DNA from: a virus
Direction: 5' to 3' (one strand)
Length of the DNA stretch: 25,242 nt
Virus record (IMG/VR): IMGVR_UViG_3300040808_000817
Span: 1 to 25,242 of that record
Shown here piece by piece: positions 8,091 through 15,221 of this stretch. Numbering within the stretch: the stretch's first letter is position 1; every line of letters starts with the position of its first letter. The translations under genes and the position numbers were made by a program. The notes beneath the pieces are model-generated. The model was not told the origin of the DNA, did not search any database, and was given only the letters and a program-made list of their open reading frames with translations.

Positions 8091-8855
8091 ATGTCAAGAC
8101 AGCGTCGATTATCACCAAAGGAGCGGAAGTTATTGAAAAGGAAACAAGGAAAAGGAACTTTGGATACAAAATTCTCAATGCGAGATATTTCCCCAATGAC
8201 AGATACTCAAGAAGATATGTTCGACAGCTATCGTGCTGGATATAATATTGCTGCCATAGGAACGGCAGGCACAGGAAAAACAATGTGCGGATTATATCTT
8301 GGTTTAAGTGATATTTTAAATGATGATGATTATGACCAAGTTATAATTGTTCGTTCTGCAGTTCAAACTCGAGAGCAAGGTTTTATGCCTGGCACTCAAG
8401 CTCAAAAAGAAGCAGTATATGCAGTACCTTACGCTGATATCGTTAACAATTTATTTGGCAGAGGAGATGCTTGGGAGATACTCAAACAAAAGCATTCTGT
8501 TAAATTTATGACATCGTCGTTCGTTCGCGGACTTACATTTGATAATTCTATTATTATTGTAGACGAATGTCAAAGTATGACCTATCACGAACTTGATAGT
8601 ATCATAACAAGAGTTGGCGATTCTTCAAGAATTATATTTTGTGGTGATACAGCGCAAGATGACCTTGCCGGGAGTAGGAATCGGAATGATACATCCGGTC
8701 TTACCGACTTTATTAATGTATTAAAAAGAATGGACCATTCCTTTAAGATAGTTCAATTTGGAATTGAAGATATCGTAAGAAGTGGTTTAGTAAAAGAATA
8801 TATTATCGCAAAGGAGAAACAATCATATAGGCCGCCTTTAGCAATGACTGCCTAA
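8091..8855 (+). CDS. phoH: PhoH-like P-loop ATPase
   Basis: A 254-residue ATPase of the PhoH family, common in marine phages. The N-terminus is very basic (residues 1-22). Walker A is GTAGTGKT (57-64), Walker B IIIVDECQ, and a downstream FCGDTAQDD motif is typical of the family. PhoH has RNA-helicase-like sequence features; its role in phage infection is not settled, and a phosphate-starvation role is only an old association. The ATG at 8091 has the best ribosome site of the window (AAAGGAGG with a 7-base gap), so high expression is likely. A hairpin follows the gene. Confidence 0.93.
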   Translation: MSRQRRLSPKERKLLKRKQGKGTLDTKFSMRDISPMTDTQEDMFDSYRAGYNIAAIGTAGTGKTMCGLYLGLSDILNDDDYDQVIIVRSAVQTREQGFMPGTQAQKEAVYAVPYADIVNNLFGRGDAWEILKQKHSVKFMTSSFVRGLTFDNSIIIVDECQSMTYHELDSIITRVGDSSRIIFCGDTAQDDLAGSRNRNDTSGLTDFINVLKRMDHSFKIVQFGIEDIVRSGLVKEYIIAKEKQSYRPPLAMTA

Positions 8856-8861
8856 CAAACT

Positions 8862-8890
8862 AGGAAGGGGATCTTCGGATCCCCAACCTT
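8862..8890 (+). terminator. UUCG-loop hairpin after phoH
   Basis: The stem GGGGATC (8867-8873) pairs with GATCCCC (8878-8884) around a TTCG tetraloop, an extra-stable type. It continues with AGG/CCT beyond an AA/AA internal loop. Only CTTTAT follows instead of a full T-run, so it may be a weak terminator or an mRNA-end stabiliser. Confidence 0.6.
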
Positions 8891-8904
8891 TATAGGATTA
8901 TATT

Positions 8905-9597
8905 ATGAAATTATTTGAACACAATTCAGAGGCACCAGTCCTCGAAAAACTTACACGAGCAAATGTAGACGGTAAACGTATTTACCAAACTCCATCAGGT
9001 GAAGGTTATCCTTCAGTCACAACAGTATTAGGTATTCTTGGAAAAGAATCTTTAATGGCATGGCGTAAACGAGTTGGAGAAGAAGAAGCAAATCGTATCT
9101 CTTCTCAAGCCGCACGTCGTGGAACTGCAGTACACAAACTATGTGAAGATTATTTGGATAACGATCCAGATTATAAAAAGAAACATATGCCTGCGAACAT
9201 TGATATGTTCAATAAGATGAAACCAATTCTTGATGATAAGATAAATAATATATGGTACCAAGAATGTTTCTTATATTCTAACGAATTACAAACTGCTGGG
9301 CAAGTAGATTGTATCGGAGAATGGGAAGGTGAACTTGCTGTTATTGATTTTAAGACATCAAGGAAACTTAAGAAAGAAGAATGGATTCTCAATTATTATA
9401 TGCAAGTTGCATTCTATGCAAAAGCATTTGAGGAAATGACAGGTACTCAAATTAAAAAAGGTGTTGTCTTTATTGGTGTCGATAATGAAGATCCACAAAT
9501 CTTCAAGTTTGATACGACTGATTACATTGACCACTTTAAAGCTGTAAGGGAAACATATAAAGAATTATATGAAAAAGAAAAGGTACATAATCTCTGA
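8905..9597 (+). CDS. PD-(D/E)XK nuclease (Cas4/RecB-like exonuclease family)
   Basis: A 230-residue nuclease. The core is visible: GTAVHKLCE (His77 region), an acidic strand GQVDCIG with Asp135, VIDFKTS with Asp148 and Lys150 of the D-xK motif, then YYMQVAFYA with Gln167 in the QxxxY-like helix. This order is that of single-domain RecB/Cas4-type nucleases, which resect or trim DNA ends. No iron-sulfur cysteine set is evident, which separates it from true Cas4. It comes after the phoH hairpin and overlaps the next ORF by 29 bases. It probably serves phage recombination or breakdown of host DNA. Confidence 0.83.
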   Translation: MKLFEHNSEAPVLEKLTRANVDGKRIYQTPSGEGYPSVTTVLGILGKESLMAWRKRVGEEEANRISSQAARRGTAVHKLCEDYLDNDPDYKKKHMPANIDMFNKMKPILDDKINNIWYQECFLYSNELQTAGQVDCIGEWEGELAVIDFKTSRKLKKEEWILNYYMQVAFYAKAFEEMTGTQIKKGVVFIGVDNEDPQIFKFDTTDYIDHFKAVRETYKELYEKEKVHNL

Positions 9598-9916
9598 TAT
9601 TAACATGGGTGTTTTCTTAGGAACATATAACGGATACGACCTAGGAATGGAAGATGATGGTAGAATATATGCATGCTTTGCTGCGAACAATCCTTTTGGC
9701 TTAACTACATGTTGCTCATTTAAAACTGAACGTGCAGCTCATCATTATATAACTGATATGTTTCCTCTAAGAAAGCAAAGACAGCTTTCAACACTTGAAG
9801 TTGAAACAGAGTCAGAATTTCCTACTGTTGTTGACATAATCAAGTCAGGTCATGGAGAAGAAACATTTGATATGATAGATGGATTAGTTGCTGAAGGCAG
9901 CCAAGTAATACATTAA
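9569..9916 (+). CDS. Hypothetical protein, 115 aa
   Basis: Starts inside the nuclease gene (ATG 9569, or 9605 if the overlap is not real). The N-terminus is basic (KKKRY), followed by a beta-rich part with a cysteine pair (TTCCSF) and an acidic C-terminal half. No known motif or membrane segment. It ends just before the promoter of the HD-hydrolase gene. Confidence 0.6.
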   Translation: MKKKRYIISDINMGVFLGTYNGYDLGMEDDGRIYACFAANNPFGLTTCCSFKTERAAHHYITDMFPLRKQRQLSTLEVETESEFPTVVDIIKSGHGEETFDMIDGLVAEGSQVIH

Positions 9917-9929
9917 TAATAAATATCTA

Positions 9930-9958
9930 TTGACATCATAAAGAAAATAGATTAAAAT
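9930..9958 (+). promoter_or_regulatory. Sigma-70-type (early) promoter of the HD-hydrolase gene
   Basis: TTGACA at 9930-9935 and TAAAAT at 9953-9958 with a 17-base spacer. The core CTATTGACATCATAAAGAAA is identical to the promoter at 23585. The predicted start, near 9965, is only about 3 bases before the ATG at 9968. Confidence 0.75.
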
Positions 9959-9967
9959 AGCTCAATT

Positions 9968-10498
9968 ATGATTAAAGATACAAAATTAATTCAAGAAGCG
10001 TTAATGTTGGCCATTCGTGCACACGATGGTCAAAGACGGAAGTATACAGGAGAACCTTACTCCATGCATCCTATTGGCGTTTCAAAAATAGTAGAGACAG
10101 TAGAACATACTCCTGAGATGATTGCTGCTGCTTTACTTCACGACGTAGTTGAAGATACTCCTGTTACATTTAGAGAAATCAAAGATACATTTGGTACCAC
10201 AGTAGCAGAATATGTTCACTATTGCACAAACGTTTCCGAAAAGGAAGATGGGAACCGTGCGTTCCGCAAAAAAATGGATGCTGACCATTTTGCTCTAGGA
10301 CCTGCTGAAAGTCAAACGATAAAAGTTGCCGACTTAATTCACAACAGTCAAACTATTATTCCACATGACCAAAAGTTCTTCCATAAAGCATATAAGTATG
10401 AAAAACAATATATGATGGATGTTTTAACGAAGGCAGACCCAATCCTTAAAGGTCAAGCGCAATCAATGCTTGACGAATCCTGGGATCCAGTTAAATAA
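9968..10498 (+). CDS. HD-domain (p)ppGpp hydrolase-like protein (SpoT/MESH1 type)
   Basis: Small alarmone-hydrolase-like enzyme of 176 residues; the family removes the 3' pyrophosphate of (p)ppGpp. Metal and active-site residues are present: RRKYTGEPYSMHP (His34), ALLHDVVEDT (His58-Asp59, Glu62-Asp63) and KVADLIHN (Asp122, Asn126). It consists of the hydrolase domain only, with no synthetase, TGS or ACT domain, like MESH1. ATG 9968 leaves almost no leader after the predicted transcript start and has no ribosome site, so the message may be leaderless. Broader HD nucleotide hydrolase activity is the alternative. Expected effect: lowering the host's stringent response early in infection. Confidence 0.82.
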   Translation: MIKDTKLIQEALMLAIRAHDGQRRKYTGEPYSMHPIGVSKIVETVEHTPEMIAAALLHDVVEDTPVTFREIKDTFGTTVAEYVHYCTNVSEKEDGNRAFRKKMDADHFALGPAESQTIKVADLIHNSQTIIPHDQKFFHKAYKYEKQYMMDVLTKADPILKGQAQSMLDESWDPVK

Positions 10499-10508
10499 CG
10501 ACTGGATC
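10484..10508 (+). terminator. Hairpin over the stop codon of the HD-hydrolase gene
   Basis: GATCCAGT (10484-10491) pairs with ACTGGATC (10501-10508) around a 9-base loop that holds the stop codon. T-rich sequence follows (CCTTATTCCTTTTAG) but no clean T-run. Possibly a terminator that isolates the next promoter. Confidence 0.4.
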
Positions 10509-10569
10509 TCCTTATTCCTTTTAGTTCTATCCATATTCCAAAATAATTCATTTTTTCTCATAAAAACTA

Positions 10570-10598
10570 TTGACATTCGTTATGAGATGGTGTATAAT
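10570..10598 (+). promoter_or_regulatory. Sigma-70-type (early) promoter with downstream element
   Basis: TTGACA at 10570-10575 and TATAAT at 10593-10598, spacer 17. It is followed directly by AGTTGTATAAAA, a downstream element shared by five promoters here, and preceded by CATAAAAACTA. The spacer (TTCGTTATGAGAT) is nearly the same as in the promoter at 10966. Confidence 0.88.
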
Positions 10599-10630
10599 AG
10601 TTGTATAAAATGAAAAAAGGAAAGGAAATT

Positions 10631-10960
10631 ATGACTAAATTTGACAAGAACCAATTTACCTGGGATGGTATGTATTTAATGTATAGAGGCGATTATGTCG
10701 GTTCTAAAACAATGGATGAAGTACATCCTGACTGTCACCCTTCTTGGGTCGGTAAAGTAAAGCCTGCATTTATTGCTAGGAATAAGTATGGATCATTTCC
10801 CTACAAGTCATGGATTAATTGTCTAGTTGATAACTATACTGTTGAGGAATACCTTAAAGTTTCAAACGAACTATCTCCTAGAGAAGCAGTTAACCTTGTT
10901 GGATACTCTGGTAGAGGTAGGTATAACAAAAACGCAAATTTTGTGAAAAAAGTTGCTTAA
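10631..10960 (+). CDS. Hypothetical protein, 109 aa
   Basis: The start at ATG 10631 is set by AAAGGAA 5-6 bases upstream; an ATG at 10610 would be nearly leaderless. The product is soluble and rich in Trp, Tyr and Lys (WDGMYLMYRGDYVG), with a basic tail (GRGRYNKNANFVKK). I recognise no family. It is a single-gene transcription unit between two near-identical promoters, which suggests an early accessory gene. Confidence 0.65.
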   Translation: MTKFDKNQFTWDGMYLMYRGDYVGSKTMDEVHPDCHPSWVGKVKPAFIARNKYGSFPYKSWINCLVDNYTVEEYLKVSNELSPREAVNLVGYSGRGRYNKNANFVKKVA

Positions 10961-10965
10961 AACTA

Positions 10966-10994
10966 TTGACATTCGTTATGAGATAGAGTATAAT
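10966..10994 (+). promoter_or_regulatory. Sigma-70-type (early) promoter with downstream element
   Basis: TTGACA at 10966-10971, TATAAT at 10989-10994, 17-base spacer, then AGTTGTATAAATT. It starts 6 bases after the previous stop codon. Confidence 0.88.
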
Positions 10995-11025
10995 AGTTGT
11001 ATAAATTATGGAAAAGGTGGAAAAT

Positions 11026-11409
11026 ATGAATTATATCGTTAAACAAATTCAGATCCCAGAATCTGAAAAAGAATACCCAAACCTTTATGGTTGGGGTGGA
11101 GCTGAGGAGAAATCACCAGCTTGGAAAGCAAAGCTCGAAACTATGCACTTCAGTGAAGAAGATACTTTCGACATAAACAGTCTTCCCTTCTACAAAGACT
11201 GCTTTGAGGTTCAAGCGCAAAGCTTGGATCATGTATTTAGAATCACTAACCTATGGGATGAACCTGACGCAGTGTTCACAATCCAACCTGGTCACAGTAC
11301 TTCAGTCGGTGATATCATCGTAGAGAAGGACACAGGAGATCATTACATGGTCTGTGACTTTGGTTTCAAGCTACTAGGAATTACAGGAGTAATGTCAAAT
11401 GTCGCTTAA
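11026..11409 (+). CDS. Hypothetical protein, 127 aa (YodL-like C-terminus possible)
   Basis: Of the ATGs at 11008 and 11026 I chose 11026, because AAGGTGG (11014-11020) lies 5 bases before it. The N-terminal half has charged and Trp-rich segments. The C-terminal half (residues about 65-120: an SLDHVFRITNLWDEPD segment, then PGHSTSVGDI and a DTGDHYMV strand) has the look of the small YodL-type domain found in phage and plasmid proteins, from memory and unconfirmed. No membrane segment. Function unknown; the 52-residue gene that follows overlaps it. Confidence 0.65.
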   Translation: MNYIVKQIQIPESEKEYPNLYGWGGAEEKSPAWKAKLETMHFSEEDTFDINSLPFYKDCFEVQAQSLDHVFRITNLWDEPDAVFTIQPGHSTSVGDIIVEKDTGDHYMVCDFGFKLLGITGVMSNVA

Positions 11410-11557
11410 TGAATATTTTGAATTTTTGGATGCTCTGAGGGAGTCAGGAACTATTAATATGTTCGGCGCTCCTAAAGTGCTTCAAGATGAGTTTGGTTTG
11501 AGCAAAGGAGAGTCCTACGAGATCTTCAAAGCTTGGACTGAGAATTTTAATAACTAA
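11399..11557 (+). CDS. Small acidic protein, 52 aa
   Basis: ATG 11399 lies inside the end of the preceding gene, with AGGAG at 11385-11389 nine bases upstream, and the frame runs 52 codons to TAA at 11555-11557. The sequence looks folded and mainly helical (FEFLDALRESG, then a MFGAPKVLQDEFGL segment), like a small helix-turn-helix or partner protein. Function not known. Confidence 0.65.
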   Translation: MSLNEYFEFLDALRESGTINMFGAPKVLQDEFGLSKGESYEIFKAWTENFNN

Positions 11558-11579
11558 TGAATGGAAAAGGAGTATAACT

Positions 11580-12536
11580 ATGGCACATGAATTAGAAATG
11601 GTAAACGGTGTAGCCGCAATGGCATATCGTGAAAGTAAAGGAATCCCTTGGCACGGTCTAGGTGTTCCGGTATCGGATGATATGACTCCGATAGAAATGA
11701 TGAAAGCTGCTAATCTTGATTGGACAGTTTCAAAGCAAAAATCTTTCATTGAACTTAACGGTGAAAAGATTGAGACAGGTCAAGAAGCCTTAGTCAGAGA
11801 CACTGACGGCAAAATCTTGACGAATGTTTCAGGTAACTGGAAACCCTGTCAAAACTTGGAAGCTTTTGAATTCTTTAATGAATTCGTTGCTAACGGTGAC
11901 ATGGTCATGGATACTGCAGGGTCATTGAAAGATGGTCAAATGGTATTCGCAGCCGCTGATGTCAAAGATGGTTTTTCCTTATTTAATGGTGATGAAGTAA
12001 AAGGTTATCTTTTGTTCTCTAATCCTCATGTATATGGAAAATCTATTGATGTCAAGTTCATTATGACAAGAGTTGTATGTAATAACACATTGTCTATGGC
12101 TTTGACTGAAAAAGGTCAACCTGCTGTAAGAATGTCTCATAGGTCTGAGTTCAATGCTGATACTGTTAAGCAGTTGTTAGGTATTTCTCATAATCGTGTA
12201 GAACAGTTCAAAGAAGCTGCAGAGTTCCTTGGTTCTAAAAGGTATTCTGATTCTGCATTTAAGACATTCCTTGCTCAAGTATTTGGTACTTCAAATCAAA
12301 AAGACAAAGTCTTGTCTAGAACTGCTGAAAGAGCTTTGGAAATTGTTGATACTCAACCAGGAGCAAACTTTGCACCAGGAACATGGTGGAATGCTTATAA
12401 CGCAGTAACTTATATGACTGACCATGAAATGGGAAGGTCTGCTGATACAAGAGCTGAGGCTGCTTGGTTTGGACATAACGCGAAAAGAAAGCTTGATGCT
12501 CTCAACATCGCAGTTGAAATGGCGGAGGCTGCGTAA
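11580..12536 (+). CDS. DUF932 / phage-plasmid primase-associated-like protein (TIGR03299 type)
   Basis: 318 residues, soluble. The opening (HELE...GIPWHGLG) and the RVVCNNTLSMAL segment in the middle are hallmarks of the DUF932 (TIGR03299) family found in many phages and plasmids. The biochemical role of the family is not established. The ribosome site AAGGAG lies 7 bases before ATG 11580. It belongs to the transcript from the promoter at 10966. Its stop codon sits in the loop of a strong hairpin, so it should be the last gene of that unit. Confidence 0.85.
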   Translation: MAHELEMVNGVAAMAYRESKGIPWHGLGVPVSDDMTPIEMMKAANLDWTVSKQKSFIELNGEKIETGQEALVRDTDGKILTNVSGNWKPCQNLEAFEFFNEFVANGDMVMDTAGSLKDGQMVFAAADVKDGFSLFNGDEVKGYLLFSNPHVYGKSIDVKFIMTRVVCNNTLSMALTEKGQPAVRMSHRSEFNADTVKQLLGISHNRVEQFKEAAEFLGSKRYSDSAFKTFLAQVFGTSNQKDKVLSRTAERALEIVDTQPGANFAPGTWWNAYNAVTYMTDHEMGRSADTRAEAAWFGHNAKRKLDALNIAVEMAEAA

Positions 12537-12551
12537 GCGGCTTCCATTTTC
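12524..12551 (+). terminator. GNRA-loop hairpin that holds the DUF932 stop codon
   Basis: GGAGGCTGC (12524-12532) pairs over 9 positions (two G-U) with GCGGCTTCC (12537-12545) around GTAA, a GNRA tetraloop in which the TAA stop (12534-12536) lies. ATTTTC follows, so it is probably an intrinsic terminator. Confidence 0.6.
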
Positions 12552-12575
12552 ATGGAATTTAATCTTATACAACTA

Positions 12576-12604
12576 TTGACATCATAATGAAACTATGGTA
12601 TAAT
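12576..12604 (+). promoter_or_regulatory. Sigma-70-type (early) promoter with downstream element
   Basis: TTGACA at 12576-12581, TATAAT at 12599-12604, spacer 17, then GGTTGTATAAATTAAATTAA. The leader after it is almost the same as that of the promoter at 13119. Confidence 0.88.
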
Positions 12605-12635
12605 GGTTGTATAAATTAAATTAATTGGAGTTATT

Positions 12636-12989
12636 ATGAAATTTGATAAAAATGGAAAAGTGAGAACAGATGCTTATGTAGGTACATTTTCAACTAAATG
12701 TGCTGGTGATATGTTAGAGGTTGAATCTATTAAAAATGTCGTCAAGCAAGTGAATAAAGATCTTAAGTTTTACGATGCAAGGGATGCAAGAGGTTATCCT
12801 CTCAGATATAGAACATCGTTGAAAGGCAGACAGCCAATCAACAAAGTAAGACATCCAAGAACTGGTCAACTCAGAGGTTATACATACCACGGAGATGTGA
12901 TTGGTGGAATGGAAAATTGTGCAGCTGTTGATGTCTATATCCACAGAAACTTAACACACCAAATGTGGAAGGACAGAAAAATCTCATGA
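12636..12989 (+). CDS. Hypothetical protein, 117 aa
   Basis: Starts at ATG 12636, with GGAG about 6 bases upstream. A soluble, basic protein (Arg/Lys rich: DARDARGYPLRYR and KGRQPINKVRHPRTGQLRG) that could bind nucleic acid; no family recognised. Its stop overlaps the start of a 35-residue ORF (ATGA). Confidence 0.65.
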   Translation: MKFDKNGKVRTDAYVGTFSTKCAGDMLEVESIKNVVKQVNKDLKFYDARDARGYPLRYRTSLKGRQPINKVRHPRTGQLRGYTYHGDVIGGMENCAAVDVYIHRNLTHQMWKDRKIS

Positions 12990-13093
12990 AAATTAAGATA
13001 GAAATTGAACTTGATACCGAAAGAGATGCAAATGAAATCCAAGATCTTATTGATATCGTTGAAAGGATTAGAGATAGAGAAGAGGATGAATAA
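12986..13093 (+). CDS. Very small acidic protein, 35 aa
   Basis: Starts in an ATGA overlap with the preceding stop. The 35 residues alternate Lys/Ile/Glu at the start (KIKIEIELD) and then form one charged amphipathic helix ending REEDE. No motif. The coupling to the upstream gene is the main evidence that it is translated. Confidence 0.5.
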   Translation: MKIKIEIELDTERDANEIQDLIDIVERIRDREEDE

Positions 13094-13118
13094 AGTTAGT
13101 TTATTTTCATAAAAACTA

Positions 13119-13147
13119 TTGACATTTCATTATGAATGTGTTATAAT
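13119..13147 (+). promoter_or_regulatory. Sigma-70-type (early) promoter with downstream element
   Basis: TTGACA at 13119-13124, TATAAT at 13142-13147, spacer 17, then AGTTGTATAAATTAAATTAA, and CATAAAAACTA before it. It drives the 13178-15165 cluster. Confidence 0.88.
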
Positions 13148-13177
13148 AGTTGTATAAATTAAATTAATGGAGAAATT

Positions 13178-13672
13178 ATGAAATTAGTTATTCAAACACA
13201 GTTCAGAGAAAATTATGCAGCTCACAACGAGGACTATGTCCACGGTGTTTCTGAGCCATATTGGAAGTTCAAGGGTGGCGAAACATTCGTCGTTTCTTGT
13301 TCATTTGCTGATGCAGCCGACGCTGCGTTTAGGCAATCTGCGTTTGATGCAGTTTCGTACTCTAACGAAATGGCTGAGGAATATGTTCTTGATTGGGAGA
13401 TCGTCGATGACGCTGAGTTCTCAATCTCTAACCACATTGAGGAGTGGGAAACTCCAACGATGCTTTGGTTTGATGGTGAGCATTTCATGGCAACCAAGAA
13501 AACTGACAATACCGACATGGGGTATATGAGGTCTGAGATTCTCACTAAGTTTGAGTCATGGACTATCACTCCTGAAGATAGTATGTCAGATTATAAATCA
13601 ACCTTCACTATGGAAGACGGTTCGGAGTTAACATATGCCGAACTTAGTTCCTACTTTTCGGAGGCAGCGTAA
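13178..13672 (+). CDS. Hypothetical protein, 164 aa
   Basis: ATG 13178 has GGAG 7 bases upstream. Soluble, acidic and aromatic-rich, beginning KLVIQTQFRENYAAH, a beta-strand opening. The middle is Ala/Asp/Phe rich and the rest Glu/Ser/Thr rich. It resembles proteins I associate with marine T4-like phages, without known function. First gene of a string of overlapping genes: its stop overlaps the next start as TAATG. Confidence 0.65.
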   Translation: MKLVIQTQFRENYAAHNEDYVHGVSEPYWKFKGGETFVVSCSFADAADAAFRQSAFDAVSYSNEMAEEYVLDWEIVDDAEFSISNHIEEWETPTMLWFDGEHFMATKKTDNTDMGYMRSEILTKFESWTITPEDSMSDYKSTFTMEDGSELTYAELSSYFSEAA

Positions 13673-13875
13673 TGAAAGATATTCTATACACTGCACTATC
13701 TATTTTTATCATATCAGTTGTATTCGTTTTCGCAGTGGCAGTTTATGCAAATACTCCTGATGTTCATGTTTCGCATTCAAGTGGTGAATGCGTTGAAGTA
13801 ATAAATTATACCAAAGAAGCATTATACTCTTGTGAGAATATGCCTACTAAGTATAATAAGGTTTGGGTGAAATAA
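13672..13875 (+). CDS. Small exported or membrane-anchored protein, 67 aa
   Basis: One hydrophobic segment at residues 5-26 (ALSIFIISVVFVFAVAVYA), then a short polar domain with two cysteines (SGECVEV and YSCENMP) that could form a disulphide in the periplasm. It may be a signal peptide cut after VYA or a membrane anchor. Begins and ends with one-base TAATG overlaps. Function unknown; the context is two further membrane proteins. Confidence 0.65.
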   Translation: MKDILYTALSIFIISVVFVFAVAVYANTPDVHVSHSSGECVEVINYTKEALYSCENMPTKYNKVWVK

Positions 13876-14081
13876 TGGAAGAACTATTAAATCAAATATT
13901 CGCAGGTGTAATCCTTATAGTTGCGACAGTCTTTACTTATATCGGATGTCACATGTCTGTTGAGAAAGAGGAAAAGAAACACATCCCTTTACTTTGGGAA
14001 AAAGGTGGATTCTTAAATAAACAATATCATAAGCATTTTGATAAATCTAAAGTAAAGTATTTTGATGGAGATAATACATGA
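13875..14081 (+). CDS. Small membrane protein, 68 aa
   Basis: ATG 13875 in a TAATG overlap. A hydrophobic segment at about residues 8-26 (FAGVILIVATVFTYIG) is followed by a charged tail (EKEEKKH, KHFDKSK), so it is probably a single-span protein with a cytoplasmic C-terminus. Function unknown. Confidence 0.62.
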   Translation: MEELLNQIFAGVILIVATVFTYIGCHMSVEKEEKKHIPLLWEKGGFLNKQYHKHFDKSKVKYFDGDNT

Positions 14082-14293
14082 AACCTCTTATTGATTATTA
14101 TACTACCGCAACTGACGCTGTTGTAAGTGGTATTAAGTCAGTGAATTGGAAACGAGTTAGTAAATTGTTATTAGTCGTTCCTTTTGCTCTTATTTGGACA
14201 CCACTCTATTATGTAATAGATTATATTCATAAAGGTGCAGTGTGGTTCAATACAGCAGGTGGAGATCTTATTGAGGAGTTTATGAATGATTGA
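14078..14293 (+). CDS. Small membrane protein, 71 aa
   Basis: Starts in an ATGA overlap. A basic stretch (WKRVSK) is followed by a hydrophobic segment (LLLVVPFALIWTPLYYVI, about residues 30-48), then a polar amphipathic end. Single-span or monotopic; function unknown. The end overlaps the next gene by 8 bases. Confidence 0.62.
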   Translation: MKPLIDYYTTATDAVVSGIKSVNWKRVSKLLLVVPFALIWTPLYYVIDYIHKGAVWFNTAGGDLIEEFMND

Positions 14294-14606
14294 GATTTTG
14301 AAAGAAGTGACTGATTGGAATGATATGAAAATCAATAATGGTTTCTATCACGTAAATCAAGCTGGGCATTTAATTGCTCATCAGCCTTCAGGTGGTAAAC
14401 TTAAAGTATTTAAAAATCCACTTAAGCAGTTTTCAAAGTCAAGACGTAAGTTTGTAAAGGTTGGAGATTATCAAGAAAAGAATAATCTCGGAGGTATTCC
14501 TGTTCCAGGAAGTAATGGGAATACTTATTATATTATCGACGGAAAATGTAACTGTAAAGGATTTCAGTTCCGTGGTGATTGTAAACATATAAGGAGCGTA
14601 GCATGA
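14286..14606 (+). CDS. SWIM-type zinc finger protein, 106 aa
   Basis: The C-terminal end holds CNCKGFQFRGDCKH, a clean CxC...CxH zinc-binding SWIM motif (Cys88, Cys90, Cys99, His101) preceded by the usual YYIIDG strand. SWIM fingers bind DNA or proteins. The N-terminal part is basic (KQFSKSRRKFVKVG), which favours nucleic acid binding. It is not recognisably fused to a larger enzyme. It starts and ends in overlaps with its neighbours, in the middle of the small-gene cluster. Confidence 0.75.
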   Translation: MIEILKEVTDWNDMKINNGFYHVNQAGHLIAHQPSGGKLKVFKNPLKQFSKSRRKFVKVGDYQEKNNLGGIPVPGSNGNTYYIIDGKCNCKGFQFRGDCKHIRSVA

Positions 14607-14986
14607 GTTTCATTGAACAAGCGACAAGAGAAGATGTCATTCGTAAATACTTTGACGCATTTAGTAATAAAGATATTGATGCCTTAGAGAAAATGTTTGA
14701 TAAAGATGTTACTTTGACAGATTGGGATATATCTGCTGAAGGTTTATTGCCTGTATGTAGAGCAAACGAACAAATCTTTAGTTCTGTATTGAGGATCACT
14801 GCTATTCCTGAAGAGATTATTATTGACGGAAATAATGTTTGTGCATTGTTAACGATTGAAATAATCACTGAAGGTGTTGACCCAACAAATGATTTCGCGG
14901 AAAACCACGAATCACTTAAAGTCGTAGATTTAATAACGCTGACTAACGACCTTAAGATTAAATCAATCTCAGCGTTTAAGCAATAA
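14603..14986 (+). CDS. NTF2/SnoaL-like fold protein, 127 aa
   Basis: The opening helix pattern (REDVIRKYFDAFSNKDIDALEKMFDKDVTLTDW region, residues about 9-41) is the classic start of NTF2-like/SnoaL proteins, followed by the expected beta-strands (EEIIIDGN, ALLTIEIITEG, VVDLITLT). Such folds serve as small enzymes or as ligand-binding or scaffolding domains; no catalytic residues can be assigned. It starts in an ATGA overlap with the SWIM gene. Confidence 0.75.
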   Translation: MSFIEQATREDVIRKYFDAFSNKDIDALEKMFDKDVTLTDWDISAEGLLPVCRANEQIFSSVLRITAIPEEIIIDGNNVCALLTIEIITEGVDPTNDFAENHESLKVVDLITLTNDLKIKSISAFKQ

Positions 14987-14988
14987 TT

Positions 14989-15165
14989 ATGGACGAAAGA
15001 ATCTTAAAAGAAATACAACTCGCAAGAAAATTGGCAAGAGAGATTCAATGGGTAATTGATTCTGGTGGTGTAATGCCTGTTCAGATTCTTAATCAATACA
15101 AACCTCTTAAAAAGTTTTATGACGATTGTATTGCCGAAGAAGAAGGCATCTTTTATAAGATGTAA
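14989..15165 (+). CDS. Small hypothetical protein, 58 aa
   Basis: ATG 14989, two bases after the preceding stop, running to TAA 15163-15165. Helical and charged (LKEIQLARKLAREIQ), with an acidic C-terminal part. It has no obvious ribosome site of its own, so coupling to the NTF2-like gene is likely. Last gene before an AT-rich gap. Confidence 0.55.
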   Translation: MDERILKEIQLARKLAREIQWVIDSGGVMPVQILNQYKPLKKFYDDCIAEEEGIFYKM

Positions 15166-15221
15166 ATATTACAAAAATATTACATAAATTATAATACATT
15201 ATAAATTTTTTGTATATATAG

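Noticed and set aside
8905-9597. Calling the PD-(D/E)XK nuclease a Cas4 protein
   Set aside because: The core motif fits, but the cysteine set for the iron-sulfur cluster is missing and no other cas gene is present.
10499-10568. Riboswitch in the gap after the HD-hydrolase gene
   Set aside because: Only a hairpin around the stop codon and T-rich DNA are visible; no known riboswitch core could be matched.
13215-13569. Two ORFs of 104 and 111 codons in other frames of the 13178 gene
   Set aside because: Both are covered by a gene with promoter, ribosome site and coupled neighbours; neither has a ribosome site.
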